DNA from: Paenibacillus sp. SYP-B4298
GTDB lineage: Bacteria; Bacillota; Bacilli; Paenibacillales; Paenibacillaceae
Assembly (NCBI RefSeq): GCF_027627475.1
Contig: NZ_CP115484.1
Span: 2,712,001-2,776,000 of the forward strand
Direction of reading: 5' to 3'
Length of the DNA stretch: 64,000 bases
Shown here: in pieces, positions 1 to 8,150 of the stretch
How positions within the stretch are numbered: position 1 is the first letter of the stretch
Layout of the letters: each line of letters starts with the position of its first letter
Translations under genes and position numbers: made by a program
Notes under the pieces: generated by a model
Database searches by the model: none
Seen by the model: only the letters and a program-made list of their open reading frames with translations
Told to the model about the DNA's origin: nothing

Positions 1-106
1 ACTCCTTCCGTTGTTAGATCAGAGTGTTCTACATGCGGCTATACCATTCCTGCCTCACGACAAAACTAGAAGAAGCCCGCTAGAAGCTGACAAAAAGCGC
101 TACGCT
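1..106 (-). promoter_or_regulatory. dacF downstream gap with RBS of the next gene
   Basis: No gene is visible here. Read on the minus strand, the stretch follows the dacF stop and ends at the window edge in a purine-rich GGAAGGAGT, a good Shine-Dalgarno sequence, so another minus-strand gene probably starts a few bases outside the window. In related spore formers the gene after dacF is spoIIAA; that identity is inferred from synteny only. Confidence 0.4.
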
Positions 107-1282
107 CTAGGAGAACAACTGTGCCGCGGTGCGCTTGATCAGCGTCCACCAGCTTGCCTTGGCTACATTGCCCGGCGACTCAACATCGAATTGCGCAAGC
201 ACTTTATCCCCTTGATACACCGTCAGCTTGCCGATGACTTGACCTGCCGCTAGCGGCGCCTTAAGCGGGCTGTTGATGGTCAACTCATGCCGGATGTTAT
301 CTGTCGCGCTTCCCTTTTTAAGCAATACACTGTATGGATGCTTTGCCGCAATCGGCAGCTCGTTTGTTTCGCCCTTCTCCACAGCCACGCTTCCCAACTG
401 GTCGCCAGCCTTGAAGATCGGATGGTTCATATATTGGGCAAATGAATAATCGAACATTTTGCCTACCTCGGCATTGCGAGTCTTAGTATTCGGTTCCCCC
501 ATGACGACACCCACTACGCGCAACGAATCACGCACTGCAGTTGCAGTCAGGCAAAACTTTGCTTCACTGGTATATCCAGTCTTCAGCCCATCCGCCCCAC
601 TATAGAAGCGAACCAGCTTGTTCGTATTAACCAGCCAGAACGGCTTCTCCGAATCTTTGCGCAGGTAGTCCTGATACTGTCCGGTATATTGGGTAATCTC
701 CTGATGCTTGAGCAGCTCTCTGGACATGATGGCAATATCATAAGCGGAGGAATAATGGTTCTCTGCTGGCAGCCCGTTGCAGTTGACAAAGTGGGTATTT
801 TTCAGTCCCAGCTCTTGTGCCCGCTCGTTCATCCGTTTGACGAAGGCTTCCTCTGTACCGGCGATTTTCTCGGCCATCGCCACCGAAGCATCATTGCCTG
901 AAGCCATCGCGATTCCCTTGAGCAGCTCCTCTACCGTCATCTCCTCGCCCGGCTCCAGAAAAATCTGCGAGCCGCCCATGGATGCGGCATATTCACTTGT
1001 AACGACCTTGTCCGTCCATTTGATCTGCTCCGAATCGATCGCTTCCATGATGAGCAGCATCGTCATCACCTTCGTAATGCTCGCCGGCGGGAGTCGGTCA
1101 TGGCTGTTCTTCTCATAGATTACCGTTCCACTGTCCGCATCAAGCAATATGGCCGAACGGGCAGATGGCGCCAGATCTGGGGTCTCACTAGGCACCGCCT
1201 CCTCGGCCATAACCGCTGCTGGGAACAGCAGCAAGGCAGCTAAACCTAGCATCATCACTTTATACCAATATGTTTTCTTCAT
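107..1282 (-). CDS. dacF: D-alanyl-D-alanine carboxypeptidase, DacF-type (PBP5 family)
   Basis: Low-molecular-weight penicillin-binding protein that trims the terminal D-Ala from peptidoglycan stem peptides outside the membrane. The 391-residue product starts with a signal peptide (MKKTYW, then a hydrophobic run ending VMA-EE near residue 26). Its serine-peptidase S11 motifs are intact: S68-I-T-K71, S128-G-N130 and K234-T-G236. A PBP5 C-terminal domain follows, then an amphipathic end (WWTLIKR) that would anchor it to the membrane. The start has an AGGAGGAG site nearby. It follows punA and a Spo0E-like gene, the same setting as B. subtilis dacF, which acts in the forespore under sigma-F/G; the forespore assignment rests on synteny. 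A vegetative DacA paralogue cannot be excluded, but the location favours dacF. Confidence 0.93.
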   Translation of the reverse strand: MKKTYWYKVMMLGLAALLLFPAAVMAEEAVPSETPDLAPSARSAILLDADSGTVIYEKNSHDRLPPASITKVMTMLLIMEAIDSEQIKWTDKVVTSEYAASMGGSQIFLEPGEEMTVEELLKGIAMASGNDASVAMAEKIAGTEEAFVKRMNERAQELGLKNTHFVNCNGLPAENHYSSAYDIAIMSRELLKHQEITQYTGQYQDYLRKDSEKPFWLVNTNKLVRFYSGADGLKTGYTSEAKFCLTATAVRDSLRVVGVVMGEPNTKTRNAEVGKMFDYSFAQYMNHPIFKAGDQLGSVAVEKGETNELPIAAKHPYSVLLKKGSATDNIRHELTINSPLKAPLAAGQVIGKLTVYQGDKVLAQFDVESPGNVAKASWWTLIKRTAAQLFS

Positions 1283-1417
1283 TGCGGTCTCCTCCTGTAT
1301 CCGGTGCCTGAATAGTCAAGTCGTTGTGCTTCCTGTGCGCAGCTTGACACTCCAAGCTAGATTCTCCTCTACAGTGTCGACCGCTTATATGAAATCTATT
1401 CCATTTCTACAAAATAT

Positions 1418-1514
1418 AAAAAAAATCACCTTTCGAAATGAGTGGCGGTCGCTGTCTTTTGCCGCGAAACGTGGTCGCTTTTTGCAAAAGACAGCATTCT
1501 CATTCGATAGGTGA
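1418..1514 (-). terminator. long-stem terminator after the Spo0E-like gene
   Basis: TCACC (1426-1430) pairs with GGTGA (1510-1514). Further in, GCTGTCTTTTGC pairs exactly with GCAAAAGACAGC. On the minus strand the hairpin is followed by eight T residues (A-run 1418-1425 on plus). It separates the Spo0E-like gene from dacF. The ~89-base hairpin is much longer than a usual terminator. Confidence 0.7.
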
Positions 1515-1733
1515 TTCCCATAGGTATCTTGTCACTTCATGGCTATGAAGCGAACTTGCGGCGTGCTGTGCAGAGGTTTGGGGCATGCATAGCCGCCAGG
1601 TGGATGGCGATCCCCAACGCCATCCAACCAAGCTGCCCTGCTGCAACCATACCCAAGCGGGTGATAACTGGCCTGCAAGGTATCTAAAACACCAGGCCGA
1701 CGATTGTCCGAGCTGGATTATACATGCTCGGGA
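1515..1733. other. gene-free stretch
   Basis: Between the long hairpin and the stop of the Spo0E-like gene I see no open frame with a ribosome binding site, no RNA gene and no repeat. Together with 1283-1514 it makes a 450-base region without a gene. Confidence 0.5.
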
Positions 1734-1901
1734 CTACGTTTTACGGCTGGCGCATTTTTCCTTTTGCGCTTTGATAATAATCTGGTCCAGCATTTCACTT
1801 AGCAGCAACACCTCCCGATGCAGCAGCGACTGCTTACGTGTGGCGGTAGCCACCATCTGACCACGCAGCTTCTCAAGCTGCGCCGTACCCAACTTGTCCA
1901 T
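1734..1901 (-). CDS. Spo0E-like aspartyl-phosphate phosphatase
   Basis: A 55-residue helical protein starting MDKLGTAQLEKLR. Its second helix carries LLLSEMLDQIIIKAQKE, close to the Spo0E-family signature S-x-x-LD-x-x-I with the diagnostic Ser and Asp. Family members dephosphorylate Spo0A~P and so delay sporulation. The ATG is preceded by TGGAGTGA at good spacing, and a strong terminator lies downstream. It is monocistronic, between dacF and punA. The size is typical of short Spo0E paralogues (50-85 residues). Family assignment comes from motif reading; whether its target is Spo0A or another response regulator is unknown. Confidence 0.72.
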   Translation of the reverse strand: MDKLGTAQLEKLRGQMVATATRKQSLLHREVLLLSEMLDQIIIKAQKEKCASRKT

Positions 1902-2078
1902 TTTTGTCACTCCATTAAAGGTTTGTCATGGACAGTATACGACGACCGCGATACAAATGTTGTCACAATGGGTCGAATCCAAATTTTACATTTTTGTAAC
2001 AAATTTTTCAACTTTTTCATTTCACTACATCAAGCTTTTTTCAAGCGGTTCTCACGGATTAAGGCAAGCCAATCAAGA

Positions 2079-2903
2079 TTAGAGCGAAGGTATAACGGCG
2101 AGTACAAGCCCTAAAAATTGAGATTTTACCTTCTCAGTCGTCTCCATAACCTCCTGATGAGATAATGGCTGATCCAGTATGCCTGAAGCCATATTGCTGA
2201 TGCAGGAGATGCCCAGTACCTCTACACCGCTGTGACGAGCTGCAATGACCTCCGCAATCGTGGACATGCCCACAGCGTCGGCGCCCATCGTTCGCATCAT
2301 CCGAATCTCGGCAGGCGTCTCATACGAAGGCCCCAGCACCCCGACATACACGCCTTCGCGCAGCTCGAAGCCCAGCTTGCCCGCCTCCGTCTTAGCAATG
2401 GCGCCAAGACGTCTGCTATAAGCCTCCGACATATCCGGGAAGCGCGGTCCGAGCTCCTCGTCATTGGGACCAATAAGCGGATTGCGACCCGTTAAGTTGA
2501 TATGATCGGTAATGATCATCAGATCGCCCGGCTGATAGCCTGTATTGATCCCGCCCGCGGCATTGGTTACCACCAGTTGCTTCACTCCCAGTGCCTTCAT
2601 CACACGCACAGGGAACGCCGTCAGCTCTGGCCCATATCCTTCATACATATGAAACCGACCGCGCATCAGCACAACAGTTCGCCCGGCCAGCTTGCCCACC
2701 ATCAGCTCACCGGCATGTCCTTCGACGGTCGAGACCGGGAAGTGAGGAATAGCATCATAGGGGATAACGGTTGCTTCTTCAATATAGTCGCCCAGAACAC
2801 CAAGGCCCGAGCCCATAATCAAGCCGATCTCCGGGCTCTGCGGAGCCACGGATGCAATATAAGCGGCAGCCTCGCGAATTTGGGACACTGTCATTTGATT
2901 CAT
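2079..2903 (-). CDS. punA: purine-nucleoside phosphorylase (PNP-I family)
   Basis: Cytosolic enzyme that splits guanosine, inosine and their deoxy forms with phosphate to base and (deoxy)ribose-1-phosphate (purine salvage). The phosphate loop GSGLG (31-35), the MRGRFHMYEGYG block and TNAAGG are typical of trimeric PNP-I. The 274-residue length fits PupG/PunA (about 271). I chose the ATG at 2903 because GGAGG lies 7 bases upstream; the ATG at 2909 is only one base from it. Gene order xerD-punA-(spo0E-like)-dacF mirrors B. subtilis ripX-drm-pupG-dacF, but phosphopentomutase (drm/deoB) is missing. A small inverted-repeat element separates it from xerD. Confidence 0.94.
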   Translation of the reverse strand: MNQMTVSQIREAAAYIASVAPQSPEIGLIMGSGLGVLGDYIEEATVIPYDAIPHFPVSTVEGHAGELMVGKLAGRTVVLMRGRFHMYEGYGPELTAFPVRVMKALGVKQLVVTNAAGGINTGYQPGDLMIITDHINLTGRNPLIGPNDEELGPRFPDMSEAYSRRLGAIAKTEAGKLGFELREGVYVGVLGPSYETPAEIRMMRTMGADAVGMSTIAEVIAARHSGVEVLGISCISNMASGILDQPLSHQEVMETTEKVKSQFLGLVLAVIPSL

Positions 2904-2932
2904 TGTCATACCTCCAAGTTTTTGTCATTCAT

Positions 2933-3007
2933 TAGGTCGTGTCTGAAAACCCGTTCAAGGGCATCTCTCCCAGATCTGTTCCGTTCAGAGTTTTCAGACA
3001 CGCCCTA
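2933..3007 (+). repeat. MITE-like inverted-repeat element, short copy
   Basis: Flanked by TA on both sides (2933-2934 and 3006-3007). Left end GGTCGTGTCTGAAAA, right end TTTTCAGACACGCCC: near-perfect 15-base terminal inverted repeats. The 71-base body equals the two ends of the copy at 49706-49871 (inverted there) joined at CTCTCCC/AGATCTG, so it is an internal deletion derivative of that longer form. TA flanks suggest target duplication of the IS630/Tc1-mariner kind. It lies in the xerD-punA gap, about 30 bases before punA. Confidence 0.8.
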
Positions 3008-3020
3008 GAAGAGTAGCCTG

Positions 3021-3917
3021 TCAGCCTCTCGATCGGGGATGGGAGCGCTCATACACTTCTTTCATCGGTGCCTTGTGAAATTGCAGATAAACCTGTGTTG
3101 TAGAAATATCAGAATGCCCAAGCATCTCCTGCACGCTTCTTAGATCCGCTCCATTATCCAGCAGATGCACCGCAAAGGAATGCCTGAGGGTATGCGGCGT
3201 AATTGGAGTGCTGATGCCGGACTCATGCGCATATTTTTTAATAATTTTCCAGAATCCTTGACGGCTGAGCGGCGTTCCCTGACGATTGACGAATAAGGTC
3301 TCAGCATGCTTGTCCGCTCGAAGCAATTGAGGTCTACCCTTCTCCAGATAGATACGGATGGCTTCTGTCGCATGCTGACCGAGCGGAATAATACGCTCTC
3401 GCCCCCCCTGACCGATACAGCGGATAAAACGAAGCGACACATTCAACTGGTCAAGCGTCAGTGCGGTCAACTCCGACACGCGAATGCCGGTGGCATACAG
3501 CAATTCCAGCATGGCCTTGTCGCGCAATCCGCCCGGCGAGTCTAGCGGCGGCGAATCGAGCAGCCGCACCATCTCCTCTACGGTTAGCACGCCTGGCCGA
3601 CGCTTATCAAGTCTTGGTGCTTCCAGACCAAGTGTCGGGTCCTTGCTGAGCAGGTCGAGAGCCACCAAGTATTGAAAGAACGCCCGCAGCGCAACCAGAC
3701 TGCGTGAGATGGTCGCCGCTGCCTTGCCTTGCTGCTTCATGGTATGCAGGTACATCGACAAATGATGCTTTTGTACAGTAGCCGCTTCCTCCAGCCCCTG
3801 ACGTTGCATCTCAACCAAAAATGTATGCAGGTCGCGCTCATAGGACTGCAGCGTGTTAGCGGACAAGCCGCGGTCATCGCGCAGATGCTCCATAAACTGT
3901 ACTGCGTATGACCTCAT
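3021..3917 (-). CDS. xerD: tyrosine recombinase XerD with catalytic Lys replaced by Gln
   Basis: Site-specific recombinase that, with XerC/CodV, resolves chromosome dimers at dif during FtsK-dependent segregation. The 298-residue product has an N-terminal SAM-like core-binding domain (1-105) and a catalytic domain with R146, H242, R245, H268 and nucleophile Y277. The beta-hairpin that normally reads GKGxKER reads GQGGRER, so the usual catalytic Lys is Q170. The start at 3917 (GAGGAGG 5' of it) gives the standard length; an ATG at 3950 lacks a good site. It sits downstream of a YqzK-like gene as in B. subtilis. Reduced or altered activity is possible, but that is inference. Confidence 0.92.
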   Translation of the reverse strand: MRSYAVQFMEHLRDDRGLSANTLQSYERDLHTFLVEMQRQGLEEAATVQKHHLSMYLHTMKQQGKAAATISRSLVALRAFFQYLVALDLLSKDPTLGLEAPRLDKRRPGVLTVEEMVRLLDSPPLDSPGGLRDKAMLELLYATGIRVSELTALTLDQLNVSLRFIRCIGQGGRERIIPLGQHATEAIRIYLEKGRPQLLRADKHAETLFVNRQGTPLSRQGFWKIIKKYAHESGISTPITPHTLRHSFAVHLLDNGADLRSVQEMLGHSDISTTQVYLQFHKAPMKEVYERSHPRSRG

Positions 3918-3988
3918 CCCAGCCCTCCTCTTCAAGCAATATACGGTCAACGCACATTAATTCCACATCAGCCGCCGCTAATCCTTCC

Positions 3989-4228
3989 CTATTCGCCAAA
4001 TAAATAAAACCAGCGCAGCCGCTCCTTGACAGTCGCCTCACCAAATGCCGCCTCATCTGGTTGAAACACCTTGACCGCTTGTCCACGCGGCGCCTCATAG
4101 GGATCATCCATCAGCATGAGCTTCACCATCAGATAGCGGTATCCTCCAAATACGATAAGGGTCAACAACACAAACAATATGAGAAAGAGCAGCCGGGCTG
4201 CCGTTTTTCGTAATGAAACGACCATCAT
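3989..4228 (-). CDS. yqzK: YqzK-like DUF4227 small membrane protein
   Basis: A 79-residue protein with a basic N-terminus (VSLRKTAAR), one transmembrane helix (about 12-32) and a polar C-terminus containing DDPYEAPRGQAVKV and WFYLFGE. It matches the small DUF4227 proteins found between fur and xerD in Bacillus (YqzK); function is not known. The ATG has GGAGG 9 bases upstream. xerD follows 71 bases later on the same strand, so co-transcription is likely. Identification rests on position, size and topology. Confidence 0.75.
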   Translation of the reverse strand: MMVVSLRKTAARLLFLILFVLLTLIVFGGYRYLMVKLMLMDDPYEAPRGQAVKVFQPDEAAFGEATVKERLRWFYLFGE

Positions 4229-4248
4229 TCTTCTCTCCCTCCATGCGC

Positions 4249-4293
4249 AAAACCGTCCTGTTCCTTCATAGCTATGAAGAAACAGGACGGTTT
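4249..4293 (-). terminator. ald terminator
   Basis: A perfect 13-base stem, AAACCGTCCTGTT (4250-4262) with AACAGGACGGTTT (4281-4293), sits 12 bases after the ald stop. On the minus strand the 3' arm ends in TTTT. It insulates yqzK-xerD from ald. Confidence 0.88.
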
Positions 4294-4305
4294 ATGCCAA
4301 GCGAT

Positions 4306-5448
4306 CTACTGCAATTGATCGTAAGAGACAGACTGCAGCAGTTGCTCGACCTGTGTATACGGCAGCCCGGCCGCTTCGGCAACCTGAGGATGAGTAATAT
4401 GCCCCTGATGCGTATTGATCCCTTTGCGCAGCGCCTCATTGCCCAATGCGGCAGTCCGCAGTCCCTTGCCCGCCAGTTCCAGCATATAGGGCAGCGTTAC
4501 ATTCGTAAGAGCGAGCGTCGAGGTGCGCGGCACAGCCCCCGGCATATTGGCTACGGCGTAATGCAGCACCCCGTGCTTCTCATAGACAGGCTGCTGATGG
4601 GTGGTTACCCGGTCGATGGTCGCGATTGAACCGCCCTGGTCAACAGCCACATCAACAATGACCGCCCCCTTCTTCATTGTCTGCACCATCTCCTCCGTAA
4701 CGAGCTGCGGCGCGCGTGCCCCCGCGATCAGGACAGCCCCAATGAGCAGGTCTGCCTTGCGCACCGCCTGTGCGATATTGTACGGGTTAGACATTAATGT
4801 GCGAATGCGGCCGTTAAACACCTCATCCAAATAACGCATGCGGTCAGCGCTGCGCTCCAATATGACGACGCTTGCCCCCATGCCTAGCGCGATGCGCGCC
4901 GCATTCGTACCAACGATTCCGCCCCCCAGGATAATCACCTCGGCTGGCGGCACACCAGGCACGCCTCCCAGCAATATGCCCCGCCCGCCATAGAAGGCCT
5001 CCAAAAATTGCGCGCCTACCTGGACCGCCATCCGACCCGCTACCTCACTCATCGGCGTCAGCAGCGGCAGCCCGCCGCCAGGCAGTTGAATCGTTTCATA
5101 GGCTACACCGGTTACCCCCTTCTCTACGAGTGCCTTCGTCAGCTCCGGTGCTGCGGCCAGGTGCAGGTAGGTGAACAGCAGCAGCCCGTTGCGAAAGTAT
5201 CCGAATTCCTCGGGCAGCGGTTCCTTAACCTTCACGACCATCTCCGAAGCAGCCCATACCTGCGCTGCCTCCTCGACGATACGTGCCCCCTCATCCACAT
5301 ATTGCTCATCCCCGAAGCCGCTCCCTTCACCAGCACCGCGCTGAACAATAACCTCATGTCCTGCCCCACGCAGCATGCCCGCTCCTGCCGGTGTGAGCGC
5401 AACCCGATATTCATTGGTCTTGATTTCCTTCGGCACACCGATAATCAT
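4306..5448 (-). CDS. ald: L-alanine dehydrogenase
   Basis: NAD-dependent oxidative deamination of L-alanine to pyruvate and ammonium; in spore formers it supports alanine use and sporulation energy. The product starts [10 protein letters not shown], the typical Ald N-terminus. K75 and H96 are at the expected substrate/catalytic positions and GGGIVG (175-180) begins the NAD-binding Rossmann fold. Length 380 fits the family (about 378). The ATG at 5448 has GGGGG 7 bases upstream; another in-frame ATG at 5454 is too close to it. Single gene with its own terminator, divergent from the protease gene. Confidence 0.95.
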   Translation of the reverse strand: MIIGVPKEIKTNEYRVALTPAGAGMLRGAGHEVIVQRGAGEGSGFGDEQYVDEGARIVEEAAQVWAASEMVVKVKEPLPEEFGYFRNGLLLFTYLHLAAAPELTKALVEKGVTGVAYETIQLPGGGLPLLTPMSEVAGRMAVQVGAQFLEAFYGGRGILLGGVPGVPPAEVIILGGGIVGTNAARIALGMGASVVILERSADRMRYLDEVFNGRIRTLMSNPYNIAQAVRKADLLIGAVLIAGARAPQLVTEEMVQTMKKGAVIVDVAVDQGGSIATIDRVTTHQQPVYEKHGVLHYAVANMPGAVPRTSTLALTNVTLPYMLELAGKGLRTAALGNEALRKGINTHQGHITHPQVAEAAGLPYTQVEQLLQSVSYDQLQ

Positions 5449-5609
5449 ACGCATACCCCCTATTTGAAATCGTTGCAGTTCAACGTCATATAGCGATACG
5501 ATGTCCCCGGCGCAGAAGAAATATGTATGAGCCTCGCCGGCGAACGCCCAACCCTTTCCGCAAATGTCCCCATACAATAACTTGACTCTAGCTGAGGAGG
5601 CTCACATGA

Positions 5610-6797
5610 ATGAACGGTGTGAATCATCTGTTATACCATTGTATGAAGCAGCGGCCGAGCCGACACACCCGGCGCGTACTGGTCGGCTTGCGCAGCTCAG
5701 CGCTGTATGAGCGCTGCTGCAGCGATCTGGAGCAGCGGGGCAAGCGCCCGCTGAAGCGGTTAAGGCCGCTTGGGGTGCTGTGCTGTCATATGCACTCGCT
5801 CGCGGACTTGGCGAAGCTGCGCCGTCATCCTGATATTGCCTTCGTCGAGCAGGATGTCCGCATCCGTGCGCATGGATGGTGCCAGCGCTTCGGCAAGTGC
5901 AAGAAACAGGGAAGAGGAAGAGCTTGGAAGCCCCGAATAACATGGAACATTAAGCGCGTTCAGGCTCCGCAAGTATGGCGGGCGACGCGAGGGGGCCCTG
6001 TAAGGGTGGCCATCCTGGACACAGGCATCGCCAAGCATCCTGATCTGCGGGTTTGGGGAGGCGTCAACACGATTGGCGGTTCCTCTTATCAGGATTTCAA
6101 TGGGCACGGTACTCATGTTGCCGGCATCGCGGCCGCAATAGGCGACTGCGGTCAGCTTGCCGGTGTTGCGCCGCGAGCTAGACTGTACGCCGTCAAGTCG
6201 CTCAATCGGGATGGATTCGGATATATCTCCGATATTATCGAGGGTATTCTCTGGTGCATCGATCAGAGGATGAACATTATCAATATGAGCCTTGGCATCC
6301 CTCCTGATCTGAACAGTCCTTCCTTCCGCAAAGCGGTGCGGCTGGCTGTGAAGCAAGGCTTGATCATCACCGCATCAGCGGGCAACAACGGCCGCAACTC
6401 AGGCGGCATCGATGCCCCTGCCCGCTACCCCGGCACAATCGCTGTCGCTGCGACAACGCGGCGCAATCGGATCGCTTCGTTCAGCAGCCGCGGCCGCGGC
6501 ATCGATGTCTCCGCGCCTGGAGAGAACATCCTGTCTACCTCGCTCCATTGCGGATATCAGGTGATGTCAGGGACCAGCATGGCAGCGCCGCATGTGGCTG
6601 GCGGCGCCGCGCTGCTACTGGCATTGCACCCGAAGCTAAGCCCGGCTGCTATCTCACAGGTGCTGAAGCGCACAGCTCGTCAGCTCCGCGGGGCTGGCCC
6701 ACGAGCCCAAGGCGCCGGGCTGATCCAGCTTCGCCGAGCAGCTCGGCTTGTAATCCGCACTGCCAGGAAAACCTCCAGCTACAATCGGCGTGACTAG
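5610..6797 (+). CDS. subtilisin-like S8 serine peptidase without signal peptide
   Basis: A 395-residue peptidase with the complete subtilisin triad: D137 (AILDTGIAKHPDL), H166 (GHGTHVAG) and S323 (GTSMAAP), plus oxyanion N259 (AGNNG). Residues about 22-90 look like an I9-type propeptide (ending IAFVEQDVRI). The N-terminus is basic with no hydrophobic signal sequence, so it may act in the cytoplasm or be released another way. It contains several Cys residues (11, 36, 37, 58, 59, 91, 97, 180, 216, 314). AGGAGG lies 10 bases before the ATG. It is one of only two convincing plus-strand genes and sits between ald and fur, a position without a protease in B. subtilis. Substrate unknown. Confidence 0.88.
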   Translation: MNGVNHLLYHCMKQRPSRHTRRVLVGLRSSALYERCCSDLEQRGKRPLKRLRPLGVLCCHMHSLADLAKLRRHPDIAFVEQDVRIRAHGWCQRFGKCKKQGRGRAWKPRITWNIKRVQAPQVWRATRGGPVRVAILDTGIAKHPDLRVWGGVNTIGGSSYQDFNGHGTHVAGIAAAIGDCGQLAGVAPRARLYAVKSLNRDGFGYISDIIEGILWCIDQRMNIINMSLGIPPDLNSPSFRKAVRLAVKQGLIITASAGNNGRNSGGIDAPARYPGTIAVAATTRRNRIASFSSRGRGIDVSAPGENILSTSLHCGYQVMSGTSMAAPHVAGGAALLLALHPKLSPAAISQVLKRTARQLRGAGPRAQGAGLIQLRRAARLVIRTARKTSSYNRRD

Positions 6798-6805
6798 ATG
6801 CCAGA

Positions 6806-6838
6806 GCGGCCCGTCCTGAGTTCAGGACGGGCCGCAGC
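6806..6838 (+). terminator. terminator after the S8 protease gene
   Basis: GCGGCCCGTCCTGA (6806-6819) pairs perfectly with TCAGGACGGGCCGC (6822-6835), then AGCTTTATTT follows on the plus strand. It also lies just past the fur stop, so it may stop both convergent transcripts, although no T-run follows on the minus side. Confidence 0.85.
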
Positions 6839-6839
6839 T

Positions 6840-7301
6840 TTATTTCTCCTTGGGTTGGTCATTCTTATCCCGGCAACGATGGCAGATACCTTGGAAATCC
6901 AAGCGGTGGTCGATAACGGAAAAACCGAATTCCCTCTCCAGCCGCTCCTCCAGCGGTCCCAACCAATCATCCATAATCTCATCCATTGATCCGCATTGCA
7001 CACAAATCAGATGATGATGGTGATGCTGACTCGAGTCGGTACGCAGGTCATAGCGGGCTACACCGTCGCCGAAATTCAGCTTCTCCACAACATGCATCTC
7101 GCTGAGCAGCTCGAGTGTCCGATAGACTGTCGCCAATCCGATCTCGGGGGCCTTGTCTTTGACAAGCATAAACACATCTTCTGCGCTCAAATGATCTTCT
7201 TCATTCTCAAGCAGCACACGAACCGTAGCTTCACGTTGAGGAGTCAACTTATAGCCCTGTGATTGTAGCTGCTGTTTAATTTTATCGATCCGGGCTTCCA
7301 T
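6840..7301 (-). CDS. fur: ferric uptake regulator Fur
   Basis: Fe(II)-responsive repressor of iron uptake genes. The 153-residue protein shows the Fur winged helix (YKLTPQREATVRVLL at 17-31, AEDVFMLVK, EIGLATVYRTLELL at 53-66) and a His-rich metal site (SQHHHHHLIC). Two CxxC pairs, C100/C103 and C140/C143, form the structural zinc site. The N-terminal half is almost identical to B. subtilis Fur as I recall it, which separates it from PerR and Zur. ATG has GGGGGGAG just upstream. It has its own sigma-A promoter. Confidence 0.95.
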   Translation of the reverse strand: MEARIDKIKQQLQSQGYKLTPQREATVRVLLENEEDHLSAEDVFMLVKDKAPEIGLATVYRTLELLSEMHVVEKLNFGDGVARYDLRTDSSQHHHHHLICVQCGSMDEIMDDWLGPLEERLEREFGFSVIDHRLDFQGICHRCRDKNDQPKEK

Positions 7302-7351
7302 AATCTCCCCCCTATGTCGACACCGCGCCCATTCTCTTTTACTTTGCTTTC

Positions 7352-7381
7352 ATTATAGGGGGAAAATAACTTGAAAGTCAA
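7352..7381 (-). promoter_or_regulatory. sigma-A promoter of fur
   Basis: Minus strand TTGACT (7381-7376), an 18-base spacer, then TATAAT (7357-7352), about 50 bases before the fur ATG. No convincing Fur or PerR box overlaps it. Confidence 0.78.
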
Positions 7382-7489
7382 ACCTTTTGGTAAAATCAAG
7401 TGTGGAAGCACGCTGCATACATCATCTTTGTACCCTGTTATGCCTCATTCGGCTCACCAGGCTACACCGTCATCGGGAGCGCTCTTGCT

Positions 7490-8119
7490 TTACCCAGTGA
7501 GCAAGCCGGAAGCCCAGCCCATAACATAAGGAGAGACATAAGCCTCGAACCAAGCGGCTCCCCATAGTATCGTTAGCATGCCGATGGCTATGGCACAATG
7601 AACAGCGAGAGGCGGCAGCAACGCGCCCTGCTGCTGGAATAGACGGGATTTGACGAAGTGAACGGCAAATCGGATCGCGGATACACTTGCAATCATAAGT
7701 GCTGGCACAATAATGATGTTCTGGGGAGCCACCGCCAGCAGCCAGAACAGCACACCTGCCCAGGCATGCTGGCTCACCAGCAGCCCCATGGAGAAGCCAA
7801 CCAGCACCCCCTTCAAGAAATCGAGCGCCAGCAGCAACGGGACACCGATAACAGTCATGCCGAGCAGCCAGATGAGCGCGATCCATTTCGAATGAAGCCA
7901 TGCACGGTCCCAGAAGGAGGCCGCCTGGTCAGGGCCGGCTCCCGCACCAAGCAACTGTGCAAAGTGCTGCACGTCGCCACTGAGCTCCTGCTGCTGCTCC
8001 AAGGTCAGGCTGCTGGACAGCACTGTGCCAAAGACGACGCCCACAATAAATAGAACCCCCACAAAAAGATATAGCGGCAACTGCTCCTTGAGCTGTGGCT
8101 GCAGAAAGGGCGATCTCAC
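7490..8119 (-). CDS. spoIIM: stage II sporulation protein M
   Basis: Integral membrane protein of the SpoIID-SpoIIM-SpoIIP complex that thins septal peptidoglycan and drives engulfment. The 209-residue product has a transmembrane helix near 15-37 and several in the C-terminal half, with WIALIWLLGMTVIGVPLLL and AVAPQNIIIVPALM typical of the SpoIIM/DUF95 family. I preferred GTG at 8119 because GGAGG is 6 bases upstream; the ATG at 8125 abuts that site. It follows the EndoQ-like gene by 34 bases, and a sigma-E-like promoter lies inside the end of that gene. Confidence 0.93.
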   Translation of the reverse strand: MRSPFLQPQLKEQLPLYLFVGVLFIVGVVFGTVLSSSLTLEQQQELSGDVQHFAQLLGAGAGPDQAASFWDRAWLHSKWIALIWLLGMTVIGVPLLLALDFLKGVLVGFSMGLLVSQHAWAGVLFWLLAVAPQNIIIVPALMIASVSAIRFAVHFVKSRLFQQQGALLPPLAVHCAIAIGMLTILWGAAWFEAYVSPYVMGWASGLLTG

Positions 8120-8150
8120 CCGCATCCTCCCCCTCTTGTCCGGATAGTCT

